Source: Methylobacterium sp. J-077
GTDB lineage: Bacteria > Pseudomonadota > Alphaproteobacteria > Rhizobiales > Beijerinckiaceae
Reading direction: 5' to 3'
Assembly: GCF_022829365.1 (NCBI RefSeq)
Contig: NZ_JAKSYJ010000052.1
Location: 1 to 64,000, forward strand
Length of the DNA: 64,000 nt
The position numbers and the translations under genes were made by a program. Positions 18,026 to 26,589 of the stretch are shown one piece after another. Every line of letters starts with the position of its first letter. The stretch's first letter is position 1. A model generated the notes under the pieces. That model saw only the letters and a program-made list of their open reading frames with translations. It was not told the origin of the DNA and did not search any database.

Positions 18026-19468
18026 ATGTTCGGTAGGCGACAGACCGGAGCCGCCCCGACCGCGCCCGCGCCGGTCACGCAGGTGCGGGCCGCATCGCCG
18101 GCTGCGCCGGTGCTGCGCGACGCCGCGCCGGCGCCCAAGCCGCCCAAACCGGTCGCCCCCGTGGTGGTCGAGAACCCGCGCTCCGAAGACTACTACCGGA
18201 CCAAGAGCCTGATCTTCGGCGCCCTGATCGAGGCGATCGACCTCACGCAGCTCTCGCGCCTCGACGCCGAGACCGCCCGCGAGGAGATCCGCGACATCGT
18301 CACGGAGATCATCGGGCTCAAGAACATCGTCCTGTCGATCGCCGAGCAGGAAGAGCTGCTCGACGACATCTGCAACGACGTGCTGGGCTACGGCCCGCTG
18401 GAGCCGCTGCTCGCCCGCGACGACATCGCCGACATCATGGTCAACGGCGCCAACCGGACCTTCATCGAGGTCGACGGCAAGATCCAGATGACCAATGTCC
18501 GCTTCCGCGACAACCAGCAGCTGATGAACATCTGCCAGCGGATCGTCAGCCAGGTCGGGCGGCGCGTCGACGACGCCTCGCCGATCTGCGACGCGCGCCT
18601 GCCGGACGGGTCCCGCGTCAACGTGATCGCGCCGCCGCTGGCCATCGACGGCCCGGCGCTCACGATCCGCAAATTCAAGAAGGACAAGCTCACCCTGGAG
18701 CAGCTGGTGCGCTTCGGGGCGATCTCCCCGGAGGGCGCCGAGGTCCTGAAGATCATCGGCCAGTCGCGCTGCAACGTCGTCATCTCGGGCGGCACGGGCT
18801 CGGGCAAGACCACGCTGCTCAACTGCCTGACCGCCTTCATCGAGCACGACGAGCGGGTCATCACCTGCGAGGACGCGGCCGAGCTGCAACTCCAGCAGCC
18901 CCATGTCGTGCGCCTGGAGACGCGCCCGCCGAACATGGAGGGCCAGGGCCAGGTCACCATGCGCGACCTCGTCAAGAACTGCCTGCGCATGCGGCCCGAG
19001 CGGATCATCGTCGGCGAGGTCCGCGGACCCGAGGCGTTCGACCTGCTCCAGGCGATGAACACCGGTCACGACGGCTCGATGGGCACGCTCCACGCGAACA
19101 GCCCGCGCGAGTGCCTGTCGCGCATCGAGTCGATGATCTCGATGGGCGGCTTCACGCTGCCGTCCAAGACCCTGCGCGAGATGATCTGCGGCTCGATCGA
19201 CGTGGTGATCCAGGCGATGCGCCTGCGCGACGGCTCCCGGCGCATCACCCACATCACCGAGGTTCTCGGAATGGAAGGCGAGGTCGTCACCACGCAGGAC
19301 ATCTTCCTCTACGACGTCATCGGCGAGGACGCGAACGGCAAGCTGATCGGGCGCCATCGCTCCACCGGCGTCGGCCGGCCGAAATTCTGGGAGCGCGCCC
19401 GCTATTACGGTCTCGACCGCCGGCTCGGCGCGGCGCTCGACGCCGCAGAGATCGTCGACGGGGCGTGA
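18026..19468 (+). CDS. cpaF: Flp pilus assembly ATPase CpaF/TadA
   Basis: 480 residues, the hexameric secretion ATPase that powers pilus extension. After a proline/alanine-rich N-terminal 50 residues, the N1 domain contains YGPLEPLLARDDIADIMVNG. The Walker A motif GGTGSGKTT is at 255-263, Walker B lies in RIIVGEVRGPEA at about 330, and the His box is in TGHDGSMGTLHAN. It is complete and of the usual length. It is 54 bases after cpaE and two bases before the tadB ATG, consistent with one operon. Confidence 0.95.
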   Translation: MFGRRQTGAAPTAPAPVTQVRAASPAAPVLRDAAPAPKPPKPVAPVVVENPRSEDYYRTKSLIFGALIEAIDLTQLSRLDAETAREEIRDIVTEIIGLKNIVLSIAEQEELLDDICNDVLGYGPLEPLLARDDIADIMVNGANRTFIEVDGKIQMTNVRFRDNQQLMNICQRIVSQVGRRVDDASPICDARLPDGSRVNVIAPPLAIDGPALTIRKFKKDKLTLEQLVRFGAISPEGAEVLKIIGQSRCNVVISGGTGSGKTTLLNCLTAFIEHDERVITCEDAAELQLQQPHVVRLETRPPNMEGQGQVTMRDLVKNCLRMRPERIIVGEVRGPEAFDLLQAMNTGHDGSMGTLHANSPRECLSRIESMISMGGFTLPSKTLREMICGSIDVVIQAMRLRDGSRRITHITEVLGMEGEVVTTQDIFLYDVIGEDANGKLIGRHRSTGVGRPKFWERARYYGLDRRLGAALDAAEIVDGA

Positions 19469-19470
19469 CC

Positions 19471-20448
19471 ATGGCGGATTCGTCCCAGCTCCCGCTCGCC
19501 GCCGGCCTGATCGGCGTCGCCGTGGCGGCTGTCGCCTACGTCGCGGTGCTGCCGCTGCTCGGCGGCCAGCGCCGGGCGAACCGGCGCCTGAAAGCGATCG
19601 GCGTCACGGCCTCCGGGGCGGCGGTGCGCGGCGTCGCGGTCAACCGGCGCGAGCAGGTCGCCAAGACGCTGAGCGAGATCGAGGCGAAGGCGAAGAACGC
19701 CAACAAGGCGACGCTGGAGCTGAAGCTCGCCCGCGCCGGCCTGAGCTGGACGAAGCGGACCTACTACACGGTCTCGGCCGGCTGCGGCACCGTCCTCGCC
19801 CTGTTGCTGTTCATCATCACCGACAGTCCGATGGCCGCGGCGGGCGCCGCCTTCGCGGGCGGCTTCGGCCTGCCCGCCCTGATGCTGCGCCGCCTGCGGC
19901 TCCGGCGCATTGCGAAGTTCAACAAGGAATTGCCCAACGCCGTCGACGTGGTGGTGCGCGGCATCCGCACCGGCATCCCGGTCGGCGACTGCTTCCGCAT
20001 GGTCTCGCGCGAGGCCGAGGAGCCGGTGCGCAGCGAGTTCCGGACGGTGATCGAGACCCAGGCGATGGGCCTCTCGCTGGGCGAGGCGGTCTCGCGCCTG
20101 TTCGAGCGGGTGCCGACCGCCGAGGTCAACTTCTTCGCGATCGTGATCAACATCCAGCAGCAATCGGGCGGCAACCTGTCGGAGGCGCTGAACAACCTCT
20201 CGGTGGTGCTGCGCGACCGCGCCAAGATGCGCGGCAAGGTCCAGGCGATGAGCATGGAGGCCAAGGCCTCGGCCTCGATCATCGCGTGCCTGCCCTTCGG
20301 GGTGGCGGGCATCACCACGCTGACGAGCCCGGACTACATCTCGCTGCTCTGGACGACGGATGTCGGCAAGATCGCCTTGGTCGGGGCAGCGATCTGGATG
20401 TCGCTCGGCGTGTTCACGATCAAGAAGATGATTGCCTTCGATTTCTGA
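19471..20448 (+). CDS. tadB: Flp pilus inner-membrane platform protein TadB
   Basis: 325 residues with the GspF/TadB fold. An N-terminal membrane helix (10-30), a second pair near 95-130, and a C-terminal pair flank the cytoplasmic GspF domain with FNKELPNAVDVVVRGIRTGI and FFAIVINIQQQSGGNLSEAL. The last motif is highly characteristic of TadB. ATG 19471 directly follows the cpaF stop (TGACC ATG). It forms the membrane platform with TadC and is driven by CpaF. Confidence 0.93.
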   Translation: MADSSQLPLAAGLIGVAVAAVAYVAVLPLLGGQRRANRRLKAIGVTASGAAVRGVAVNRREQVAKTLSEIEAKAKNANKATLELKLARAGLSWTKRTYYTVSAGCGTVLALLLFIITDSPMAAAGAAFAGGFGLPALMLRRLRLRRIAKFNKELPNAVDVVVRGIRTGIPVGDCFRMVSREAEEPVRSEFRTVIETQAMGLSLGEAVSRLFERVPTAEVNFFAIVINIQQQSGGNLSEALNNLSVVLRDRAKMRGKVQAMSMEAKASASIIACLPFGVAGITTLTSPDYISLLWTTDVGKIALVGAAIWMSLGVFTIKKMIAFDF

Positions 20449-20474
20449 GCCCTGTCGGATCCGGGTCCCGTTCC

Positions 20475-21455
20475 ATGATCGACGCCATCGCGGAGAAGCT
20501 GTTCGATCCCCGGTTCATGGGCACGCTGCTGACCGCCGTCGCGGTGGCCGCGACCGCCTTCGCGGTCGCGCAGCCCTTCTTCGAGTCCGACAAGCTCGGC
20601 AAGCGGATGAAGCTCGTCAGCGACGAGCGCGAACTCATCCGGCGGCGGGAGCGCCAGGCGGACCGGACCCGGCCGAACGACCGCGCGACGCTGCGCGTGG
20701 CGCCCAAGGCCTACATGAAGTCCATCGTCGACCGGTATCAGCTGAACCGCTGGCTCGGCACCGACACGGCCAAGCGCAAGCTGATGATGGCGGGCTATCG
20801 CGGCCAGGGCGCGGAGACCACGTTCCTGTTCTTCCGCCTGATCGTCCCGATGGCGGCCGTGATCACGGCAGTATTCTATCTGTTCGTGCTGGAGGCGGTC
20901 GACACCTCGTACCTGATGCGGATCGGGATGGTGATCGGCACGGCCTATGCGGGCATCAAGGCGCCGGAGCTGTTCCTGGTCAACACCGCCAAGAAGCGGC
21001 AGGCCGAGATCCGCAGGGCGTGGCCGGACGCCCTCGACCTGACGCTGATCTGCGTCGAATCCGGCATGGCGATCGAGAACGCCTTCCGGAAGGTGAGCAC
21101 CGAGATCGCCACGTCCTCGGTGGTGCTGGCCGAGGAACTAGCCTTGATGACGGCCGAGATGTCGTTCCTGCCCGACCGGCGACAAGCCTACGAGAACTTG
21201 GCGCTGCGGACCGGGCTGGAGCCGGTGAAGTCGGTGGCGACCGCGCTGATCCAGGCCGAGCGCTACGGCACGCCGGTGGGTCAGGCACTCCGGGTGCTGA
21301 GCCAGGAGAGCCGTGACCAGCGCATGAACGAGGCAGAGAAGAAGGCGGCCAGCCTGCCGCCCAAGCTCACCGTCCCGATGATCCTGTTCTTCCTGCCGGT
21401 GCTGTTCGTCGTGATCATCACGCCGGCCGTCATCCAGATCATGCGGACGCAGTGA
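20475..21455 (+). CDS. tadC: Flp pilus inner-membrane platform protein TadC
   Basis: 326 residues with the GspF/TadC fold. The start MIDAIAEKLFDPRFMGTLLT leads into a first membrane helix; a helix pair around 125-170 and a C-terminal helix (LTVPMILFFLPVLFVVIITP) complete the topology. The cytoplasmic segment RAWPDALDLTLICVESGM.IENAF is typical of TadC. It is the last recognisable pilus gene here; TadD/E/F/G, pilin and prepilin peptidase are absent from the window, and the next gene lies on the opposite strand. Confidence 0.92.
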   Translation: MIDAIAEKLFDPRFMGTLLTAVAVAATAFAVAQPFFESDKLGKRMKLVSDERELIRRRERQADRTRPNDRATLRVAPKAYMKSIVDRYQLNRWLGTDTAKRKLMMAGYRGQGAETTFLFFRLIVPMAAVITAVFYLFVLEAVDTSYLMRIGMVIGTAYAGIKAPELFLVNTAKKRQAEIRRAWPDALDLTLICVESGMAIENAFRKVSTEIATSSVVLAEELALMTAEMSFLPDRRQAYENLALRTGLEPVKSVATALIQAERYGTPVGQALRVLSQESRDQRMNEAEKKAASLPPKLTVPMILFFLPVLFVVIITPAVIQIMRTQ

Positions 21456-21482
21456 AGGCCCGGCGTCCGATCCGGGAAACGC

Positions 21483-21716
21483 TCAGCGGATGCGGCCGGG
21501 GCGGGTCGGCTCGAACACGATGCGGCGGTGGAACGCACACCAGCTCTTGCCATCGGAGACCGGCGCGCCGCAGCAGACCGCGCGGTCGTTCGGCTCGCCG
21601 ATGATGTACTTGCACACGAAGGCCCCGGACTGCGCGAAGGGCACGCGCAGATCGGCCGACGGCTCCTGGACGCCCTCGGCATCGCCGATCTGAGACATGC
21701 GGACGAGTTGATTCAT
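21483..21716 (-). CDS. small stand-alone protein resembling the C-terminal domain of GcrA
   Basis: 77 residues. The segment FVCKYIIGEPNDRAVCCGAP followed by GKSWCAFHRRIVFEP parallels the cysteine/histidine-rich end of GcrA, the alphaproteobacterial cell-cycle regulator that binds sigma-70 and methylated promoters. Possible metal or structural residues are C35, C48/C49, C60 and H63. The N-terminal DNA-binding helix-turn-helix of GcrA is missing; only about 30 unrelated residues precede the domain. It converges with tadC, 27 bases apart. It may bind a protein partner rather than DNA; function is unknown. Confidence 0.6.
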   Translation of the reverse strand: MNQLVRMSQIGDAEGVQEPSADLRVPFAQSGAFVCKYIIGEPNDRAVCCGAPVSDGKSWCAFHRRIVFEPTRPGRIR

Positions 21717-22134
21717 GGCGGTGATCGGCTCAATAAGCAGGCTGCACGGTCGGCGCGGGCGCCTCGGCAGAAGGGAGGATCAAACGCTCCTCCTTCAGGC
21801 GGCGGCCCCGTCTCGCGTGTCCGGGACTTGACGTCTCGCGGAACGGCATCGGGAACGACCCGCCCGAGCCGGCCTCGACGGCTGGCGCGGTGAGCGTCAT
21901 CGTGTTGTCGTAACTGGGGTTACAACGATTGAAAACAAGACCAACGTGCGCTCACTGCATCGGACCACGGTGCGGGGTGCGTAGCTGTCCGCAGGGTTGC
22001 GGCTCCGCCACGGCCGGCTTCGGCTCCTGACGAAACCGCCCGACCGCGAAGCCTTGAGGCCGGGACCGGGCGTGCAACCGGCCGCGGGCTGTGATTTGGT
22101 GGGCGTTCTCGCGAACAGAGCCGGATTGCGGATT
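21717..22134. other. 418-base intergenic region, no gene seen
   Basis: Lies between the divergent GcrA-like gene and sseA. Frames across it have no family features. The only structure is an imperfect dyad around 21904-21930 centred on GTAACTGGGGTTAC. It presumably holds promoters for both flanking genes. Confidence 0.5.
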
Positions 22135-22980
22135 ATGGCCCACCCGCCCCTCGTGACCCCCGAATGGCTGCACGACCGCCTCGATGCCCCCGACATCGTG
22201 GTGCTCGACGCCTCGTGGTACCTGCCGGCCGCCGGCCGCGACGCCGCGGCCGAGTTCCAGGCGGCGCATATCCCCGGGGCGCTGCGCTTCGACCTCGACG
22301 CCATGAGCGACACCGAGTCGAGCCTGCCGCACATGCTGCCGCGCTCCGACGTCTTCGCCTCCCGGATGCGGGCGCTGGGCATCGGCGACGGCATGCAGAT
22401 CGTCGTCTATGACGGCCAGGGCCTGTTCGCGGCCCCGCGGGTCTGGTGGATGCTCAAGACCTTCGGGGTGCGCGACGCGCTGGTGCTCGACGGCGGCCTG
22501 CCCGCCTGGATCGCGGCGGGCTACGCCACCGAGGACGGCGACCCGGCCCCTCGCGAGCGGCGCCACTTCACCGCCCGGCTCGACCACGGCGCCGTGGCGG
22601 ATTCCAACGACGTCGCCCGGGCCCTGGAGACCGGCTCGGCCCAGGTGGTCGACGCCCGCTCCGCCACCCGCTTCCGCGGCGAGGAGCCGGAGCCGCGGCC
22701 GGGCGTGCGGCCGGGCCACATGCCCGGAGCGCACAACCTGCACTACGCGTCGCTTCAGCGCGACGGCCGGCTGAAGAGCCCGGAGGAATTGGAGAGCCTG
22801 TTCGCGGAGACCGGCATCGATCCCGACCGCCCGATCGTGACCACCTGCGGCTCCGGCGTGACCGCGGCAATCATCGCCCTGGCGCTGGAGACCATGGGCC
22901 GGCCGGCCCGCGGCCTCTACGACGGGTCTTGGTCCGAATGGGGCGCGGATACGGCGCGCCCGGTCGCGACGGGCGCTTGA
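22135..22980 (+). CDS. sseA: 3-mercaptopyruvate sulfurtransferase (rhodanese family)
   Basis: 281 residues with two rhodanese domains. It transfers sulfur from 3-mercaptopyruvate to a thiophilic acceptor such as cyanide or thioredoxin. The first, inactive domain contains VVLDASWYLP and HIPGALRFDLDAMSD; the second holds HMPGAHNLHYAS and the active-site loop VTTCGSGVTA, whose CGSGVT pattern distinguishes mercaptopyruvate from thiosulfate sulfurtransferases. The frame extends upstream to 21997, but ATG 22135 starts the standard N-terminus MAHPPLVTPEWL. It is monocistronic and converges with ftrC. Confidence 0.92.
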   Translation: MAHPPLVTPEWLHDRLDAPDIVVLDASWYLPAAGRDAAAEFQAAHIPGALRFDLDAMSDTESSLPHMLPRSDVFASRMRALGIGDGMQIVVYDGQGLFAAPRVWWMLKTFGVRDALVLDGGLPAWIAAGYATEDGDPAPRERRHFTARLDHGAVADSNDVARALETGSAQVVDARSATRFRGEEPEPRPGVRPGHMPGAHNLHYASLQRDGRLKSPEELESLFAETGIDPDRPIVTTCGSGVTAAIIALALETMGRPARGLYDGSWSEWGADTARPVATGA

Positions 22981-22988
22981 GCGCGAAT

Positions 22989-23034
22989 GTCAGGGCTCTG
23001 CCCTGACGACCCGCCAAAGGGCGCAGCCCTTTGG
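22989..23034. terminator. two tandem hairpins between convergent sseA and ftrC
   Basis: GTCAGGGC/GCCCTGAC (22989-23007, loop TCT) and CCAAAGGGC/GCCCTTTGG (23014-23034, loop GCA) lie nose to tail between two convergent genes. There is no strong T-run. They probably act as bidirectional transcript ends or REP-like units. Confidence 0.5.
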
Positions 23035-23045
23035 AACCCCCTGAC

Positions 23046-23870
23046 TCAGGCGGTGCGCACCGACCGGCGCTTGTCGGCGGCACTCCACTGCATCAGCCCG
23101 ACCATCACGGCGATGGTGCCGACATAGACCAGGCCTTGCAGAGCGGTCGGCCGGTCGGTGTAGCCGACGAGCGCGTGCAGCACCCGGCCCGGCCAGGAGT
23201 TCTCCGCGATCACTCCGGAGCTGTTCCACAGGGTCTGGCCGAGGGCATCGACGACGCCTGCATTGGCCAGGAACTGGGCCGCCTGCGAGGCGAGTCCCGC
23301 GGCGAGGAAGATGATCAGCACGCTGGTGATCGAGAACACGTAGCGGCTCGGGATCGCGGCCAGGCCGAGATAGGTCACCGCGGAGAGCAGCATGCCGGCG
23401 CCGATGCCCGCGAAGGCGCCGAACTGGATGTCCGCGCCCGAGGTGCCGGAGGCGACGAGACCGTAGAGGAACAGCACCAGCTCGGCCCCCTCGCGCAGGA
23501 TCGCGGCGCCGACCACGATCGAGAGCGCGGCGGCCTCGCGTTCGCCCGAGCGCACCGCCGCGCCGGCCGCCCGCAACTCGCCCGCGAGTTCCTTGCCGTG
23601 CTTGCTCATCCAGGTGTTGTGCCAGATCAGCAGCAGCACCGCGACGATCAGCACCGCAGCGTTCAGGATGTCCTGCCCGCTGCCCTCGAACGCATCGGAG
23701 ATTTTTTCGGCGAACAGCGCCACGAGGCCGGCCCCGGCGAGCCCCCCGGCCACGCCGAGCAGCACCCAGCGCATCCGGCCCGGGATGCCCCGGGTGGCCG
23801 CGAGCACGATCGAGATGATCAAGCCCGCCTCGATGACTTCGCGGAAGGCGATGATGAAGGCGCCGATCAT
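23046..23870 (-). CDS. ftrC: FTR1-family iron permease (FtrC of a ferrous-iron uptake system)
   Basis: 274 residues with about seven membrane helices. The two REXXE iron-translocation motifs of the Ftr1/EfeU family are intact: REVIE at 10-14 and REGAE at 126-130. In Brucella and relatives, FtrC imports iron after oxidation by FtrB. ATG 23870 starts MIGAFIIAFREV, the usual beginning; the open frame upstream belongs to noncoding sense of the neighbour. It is the last gene of the ftrA-B-D-C operon. Confidence 0.9.
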   Translation of the reverse strand: MIGAFIIAFREVIEAGLIISIVLAATRGIPGRMRWVLLGVAGGLAGAGLVALFAEKISDAFEGSGQDILNAAVLIVAVLLLIWHNTWMSKHGKELAGELRAAGAAVRSGEREAAALSIVVGAAILREGAELVLFLYGLVASGTSGADIQFGAFAGIGAGMLLSAVTYLGLAAIPSRYVFSITSVLIIFLAAGLASQAAQFLANAGVVDALGQTLWNSSGVIAENSWPGRVLHALVGYTDRPTALQGLVYVGTIAVMVGLMQWSAADKRRSVRTA

Positions 23871-23899
23871 GGCGTTTCCTCGGTTGAACGCGGATCGCG

Positions 23900-25315
23900 C
23901 TACCAGATCCAGAACAGGAGTACCCAGTTGGCGACCGAGAGGGTCACCGCGGAGGCGATGCAGGCAGTGGCCCCGGCCCGCCGGAGACCACCCATCCCGA
24001 GGCCGGCGACCCGCCAGGCGAGCCACACGCTCCACAGGCCGGAGCCGGCCAGCATGGCGGCGCGGATTTCCGACACGTACGGGATGACGATGCCGTCGCC
24101 GCGCAGGAACGTGACGGTCAGCGCCGAGAGGCCCAGGAAGACGCCGCAGCCCGCCACCGGGATCAGCGTCTGCGTCAGGTGGTGGAAGCGCTCGCGCGAC
24201 CAGCCGCCGAGCGCCAGGGTCGCGAGCGCCACGATTCCCGACAGGGCCAGCCCGAGAACGAGGGTCGCGGCGCCGATGTAGGCCAGCAGCAACCCGCCGT
24301 CGAGCAGGGTCATCACGTCGCTGTGGTCGGGATAATTCGTGAGGATGAACCAGGGCGCGGACATCTCCAGCGGCCATGTCGTCCCGTGCTCGATCAGCCA
24401 GGTGGCCGCCCCCTGCTTGGCCTCCACGAACCAGGGGCTCGCCGACCACTGGAACGCGCCGACCGCCAGGGCCAGCATGCCGAACAGGATCAGCACGGTC
24501 TGCTCGAGGCTCGGCTCGTTCCCGGCGACGTGGACGATCTCGTGGTTGGGCGAGCGCAGGGCCAGGCGCACCGCACCGCGATGGCCGCTGCAGCGCCCGC
24601 ACATGTGGCAGCTTCCCGAGCCGCGCATCGCCTTGACCGGCACCAGGGGCGCGCAATTGAAGCTTTCCGTGCCCCGCACGGGCTTGGGCGAGGCGGCCCA
24701 GGCGGCACGGTCGACCTGAAAACTTAGCGGGGCGAGCTTCGACAGCACCGCGAACACGCCGTTGACCGGGCAGAGATAGCGGCACCAGACCCGCTTGTTG
24801 CGCCCGTAGAGCAGGCCGACGACGATCGCCGCGACGGTCGAGCCGCCGAGCACGGCGAGCACCGGCTTCGGATAGCCGTAGACGCTGGTCATCTGCCCGT
24901 AGACGGTGGTGCCGGCAAACGCCAGGAACGGCCAGCCCTGCCAGGTGATCCAGCGCGGCACGGCGTAGCCGCGGCTCCAGCGGCTGGCGAACTCGCTCAG
25001 CGCCCCCTCGGGGCAGAGCACGCCGCACCAGGCCCGTCCGACCAGCACCATGCTCAGGAGCACGAACGGCCACCAGATGCCCCAGAACGCGAATTGCGCG
25101 GCCAGGGTCAGATTGGTCCAGATATGCGCGGTGTTGTCGGGCAGCGGCAGCAGCGCCGGCACGATCACCAGCACGCCGTAGACCGCGACGATCACCCACT
25201 GCACGGACCGGATCATCCAGGCGTGCAGCCGCAGCCAGTCGCCGAAGCGGGCGAGCCGCTCGTCGATCCTGTCCCGACGCGCGGGTGCGTCGGCGAGGAA
25301 GGCTCGGGCCGCCAC
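23900..25315 (-). CDS. ftrD: membrane 4Fe-4S ferredoxin-type protein (FtrD; NosR/CcoG-like)
   Basis: 471 residues with several membrane helices in both halves. Cysteine pairs suitable for iron-sulfur clusters are C97/C101 (WCGVLCP), C178/C182 (WCRYLCP) and C236/C239/C242 with C221 before them (CHMCGRC). This is the layout of membrane electron carriers such as NosR, CcoG and FtrD, which take electrons out of or into the periplasmic iron-oxidation step. The gene sits between ftrB and ftrC with 13 and 29 base gaps. The C-terminal half is a poorly conserved membrane region. Confidence 0.85.
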   Translation of the reverse strand: MAARAFLADAPARRDRIDERLARFGDWLRLHAWMIRSVQWVIVAVYGVLVIVPALLPLPDNTAHIWTNLTLAAQFAFWGIWWPFVLLSMVLVGRAWCGVLCPEGALSEFASRWSRGYAVPRWITWQGWPFLAFAGTTVYGQMTSVYGYPKPVLAVLGGSTVAAIVVGLLYGRNKRVWCRYLCPVNGVFAVLSKLAPLSFQVDRAAWAASPKPVRGTESFNCAPLVPVKAMRGSGSCHMCGRCSGHRGAVRLALRSPNHEIVHVAGNEPSLEQTVLILFGMLALAVGAFQWSASPWFVEAKQGAATWLIEHGTTWPLEMSAPWFILTNYPDHSDVMTLLDGGLLLAYIGAATLVLGLALSGIVALATLALGGWSRERFHHLTQTLIPVAGCGVFLGLSALTVTFLRGDGIVIPYVSEIRAAMLAGSGLWSVWLAWRVAGLGMGGLRRAGATACIASAVTLSVANWVLLFWIW

Positions 25316-25328
25316 CGTCAGGACGCGC

Positions 25329-25676
25329 TCATTTGGCCACCAGGGTGGCCTTCGCCTCGGGATGGAAATCGTCGAACACCTGATAGGTGCCGGGATCGAG
25401 GGTCCGGAACACGATCGCCGAGGTGGAGCCAGCGGCCAGCGCCTTCTCGCGCTTGAGTTCCGTGCTCTCGAACTCCACCGGCGACTGGCCGGTATTCGAG
25501 ATTTCCAGCTTGAACCGCATGTTGGCCGGCACCTCGATGGTCGCCGGCAGGATCACGCCGTCCCGCATCTCGACCTTGATCACCGGCATATCGTCCGCGC
25601 GCGCGGACACCGCCGCACAGGAAGCGGCGAGGAGCACGGCGGCGGTGAGATGGATGGAACGCGACGAGCGTGGCAC
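25329..25676 (-). CDS. ftrB: periplasmic cupredoxin-like protein (FtrB)
   Basis: 115 residues with a signal peptide (MPRSSRSIHLTAAVLLAASC.. ending about ARA). The mature part is a single cupredoxin-like domain: VIKVEMRDGVILPATIEVP, LEISNTGQSPVEFES, ending with PGTYQVFDDFHPEAKATLV. In Brucella the FtrB homologue is thought to oxidise ferrous iron before transport. Classical copper ligands (Cys and two His) are not all visible, so a metal role is inferred. An overlapping longer frame is a shadow. Confidence 0.85.
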   Translation of the reverse strand: MPRSSRSIHLTAAVLLAASCAAVSARADDMPVIKVEMRDGVILPATIEVPANMRFKLEISNTGQSPVEFESTELKREKALAAGSTSAIVFRTLDPGTYQVFDDFHPEAKATLVAK

Positions 25677-25691
25677 GAAAATCCCTGCGGT

Positions 25692-26267
25692 TCAGTAGGC
25701 GCCCTTCTTGCCGATTCCGGCGAAGGTGAAGTCCTGGGTCACGTCGAAGGGCTCGAACCACGGGCCGACCCCGGTCTCCTTGTCGACGTGGCGGCCGAAA
25801 TGACTGTCCTTGCCGGGCGGCGCGACCGTGACCTTCAGGCGGTAGCGGCCGGGGCCGAACAGCTTGACGTTATCGCCGTAATGCGGACCGTCATTGGCGA
25901 CCATCGGCATGAGGGCGCCAGAGACCTTCTGGTCCGTGGGCTTGTCGCCGTCGAGCTTCACCGCCTCGAACCGGACGTCCAGGGCGGGCACCCAATCGCC
26001 TTCCGCGAAGCCGTTCCGGTTGTCCTTGGCAGCGCGGATATCCGTCTCGAGATGCAGGTCCGACTGCGCGGCGGCGCGCATCATGCCGGGCGGGTCCATC
26101 TCGATCGGCTGCAGGTACACGGCGGCGACCTCGAGGCCGTTCTGCGTCACGTGCGGACCGATCGGCACCTCCTTGGCCAAAGCGGCTCCGGCGGTCGCGA
26201 CGAGGGCACAAGCAGCCAGGCCGCGGAGAATCGGGAGAGGAGTTGATGCGCGCATGCCCTGGGACAT
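25692..26267 (-). CDS. ftrA: periplasmic iron-binding protein, P19/Tp34 family (FtrA)
   Basis: 191 residues with a signal peptide ending at about ALAKEV. Typical P19/Tp34 segments are YLQPIEMDPPG (with the Met and Glu ligands), DLHLETDIRA (His ligand), WVPALDV and NDGPHYGDNVKLFGPGRY (His ligand). These proteins bind ferrous or cupric ions and hand iron to the FTR1 permease. It leads the operon ftrA-B-D-C. Start may be 26267 or the ATG five codons in (26255). An Irr-box-like palindrome lies 48-64 bases upstream, predicting control by iron. Confidence 0.88.
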   Translation of the reverse strand: MSQGMRASTPLPILRGLAACALVATAGAALAKEVPIGPHVTQNGLEVAAVYLQPIEMDPPGMMRAAAQSDLHLETDIRAAKDNRNGFAEGDWVPALDVRFEAVKLDGDKPTDQKVSGALMPMVANDGPHYGDNVKLFGPGRYRLKVTVAPPGKDSHFGRHVDKETGVGPWFEPFDVTQDFTFAGIGKKGAY

Positions 26268-26314
26268 AACGCTCTCGGCAAAAGTTTCAAAGAGGCAAAC
26301 CGACGCAAATCAAA

Positions 26315-26331
26315 TCATAATAATTCTAATC
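26315..26331 (-). promoter_or_regulatory. candidate Irr/iron-control element upstream of ftrA
   Basis: On the minus strand the site reads ATTAGAATTATTATGAT. The Rhizobiales iron control element bound by Irr has the consensus TTTAGAA-N3-TTCTAAA-like form; the left half here matches nearly completely, the right half partly. Position 48-64 bases before the ftrA start is right for an operator. Confidence 0.45.
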
Positions 26332-26573
26332 TGATGCCATTACAGGGCCCGGGAATGACAGTTCTTGGCCTTTACCTGGAGAAGTGGCGAGTCATGGCGT
26401 AAGCGTCAAAGTTATTCCGCCCGCTGTGGCCGCGGGTATCTTGACCGGCGGAGAGATGTGGGGATCGTCATGCCGTTGCCATCCGCGGCCTCGACAATGC
26501 GACGCGGGACGAGAAAACGGTGTGACCTGTGTTCGAGACGATCCGAAGCGGCTTGCGCCACCGCAAACCGCAT

Positions 26574-26589
26574 TATAGCAAGTGCTATA
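26574..26589. promoter_or_regulatory. palindrome TATAGCA-AG-TGCTATA before the porin gene
   Basis: Perfect seven-base arms with a two-base spacer, ending 16 bases before the chosen ATG. It overlaps the leader and possibly the -10 region, so it is a plausible repressor operator. No regulator gene is adjacent on the plus strand. Confidence 0.4.

Noticed and set aside
16685..19357. Long minus-strand frame across cpaE and cpaF
   Set aside because: It mirrors the third-position GC bias of the pilus genes and has a low-complexity Arg/His/Asp/Leu composition.
21528..21893. 121-codon plus-strand frame opposite the GcrA-like gene
   Set aside because: No ribosome-binding site or recognisable sequence; low-complexity Arg/Ala content.
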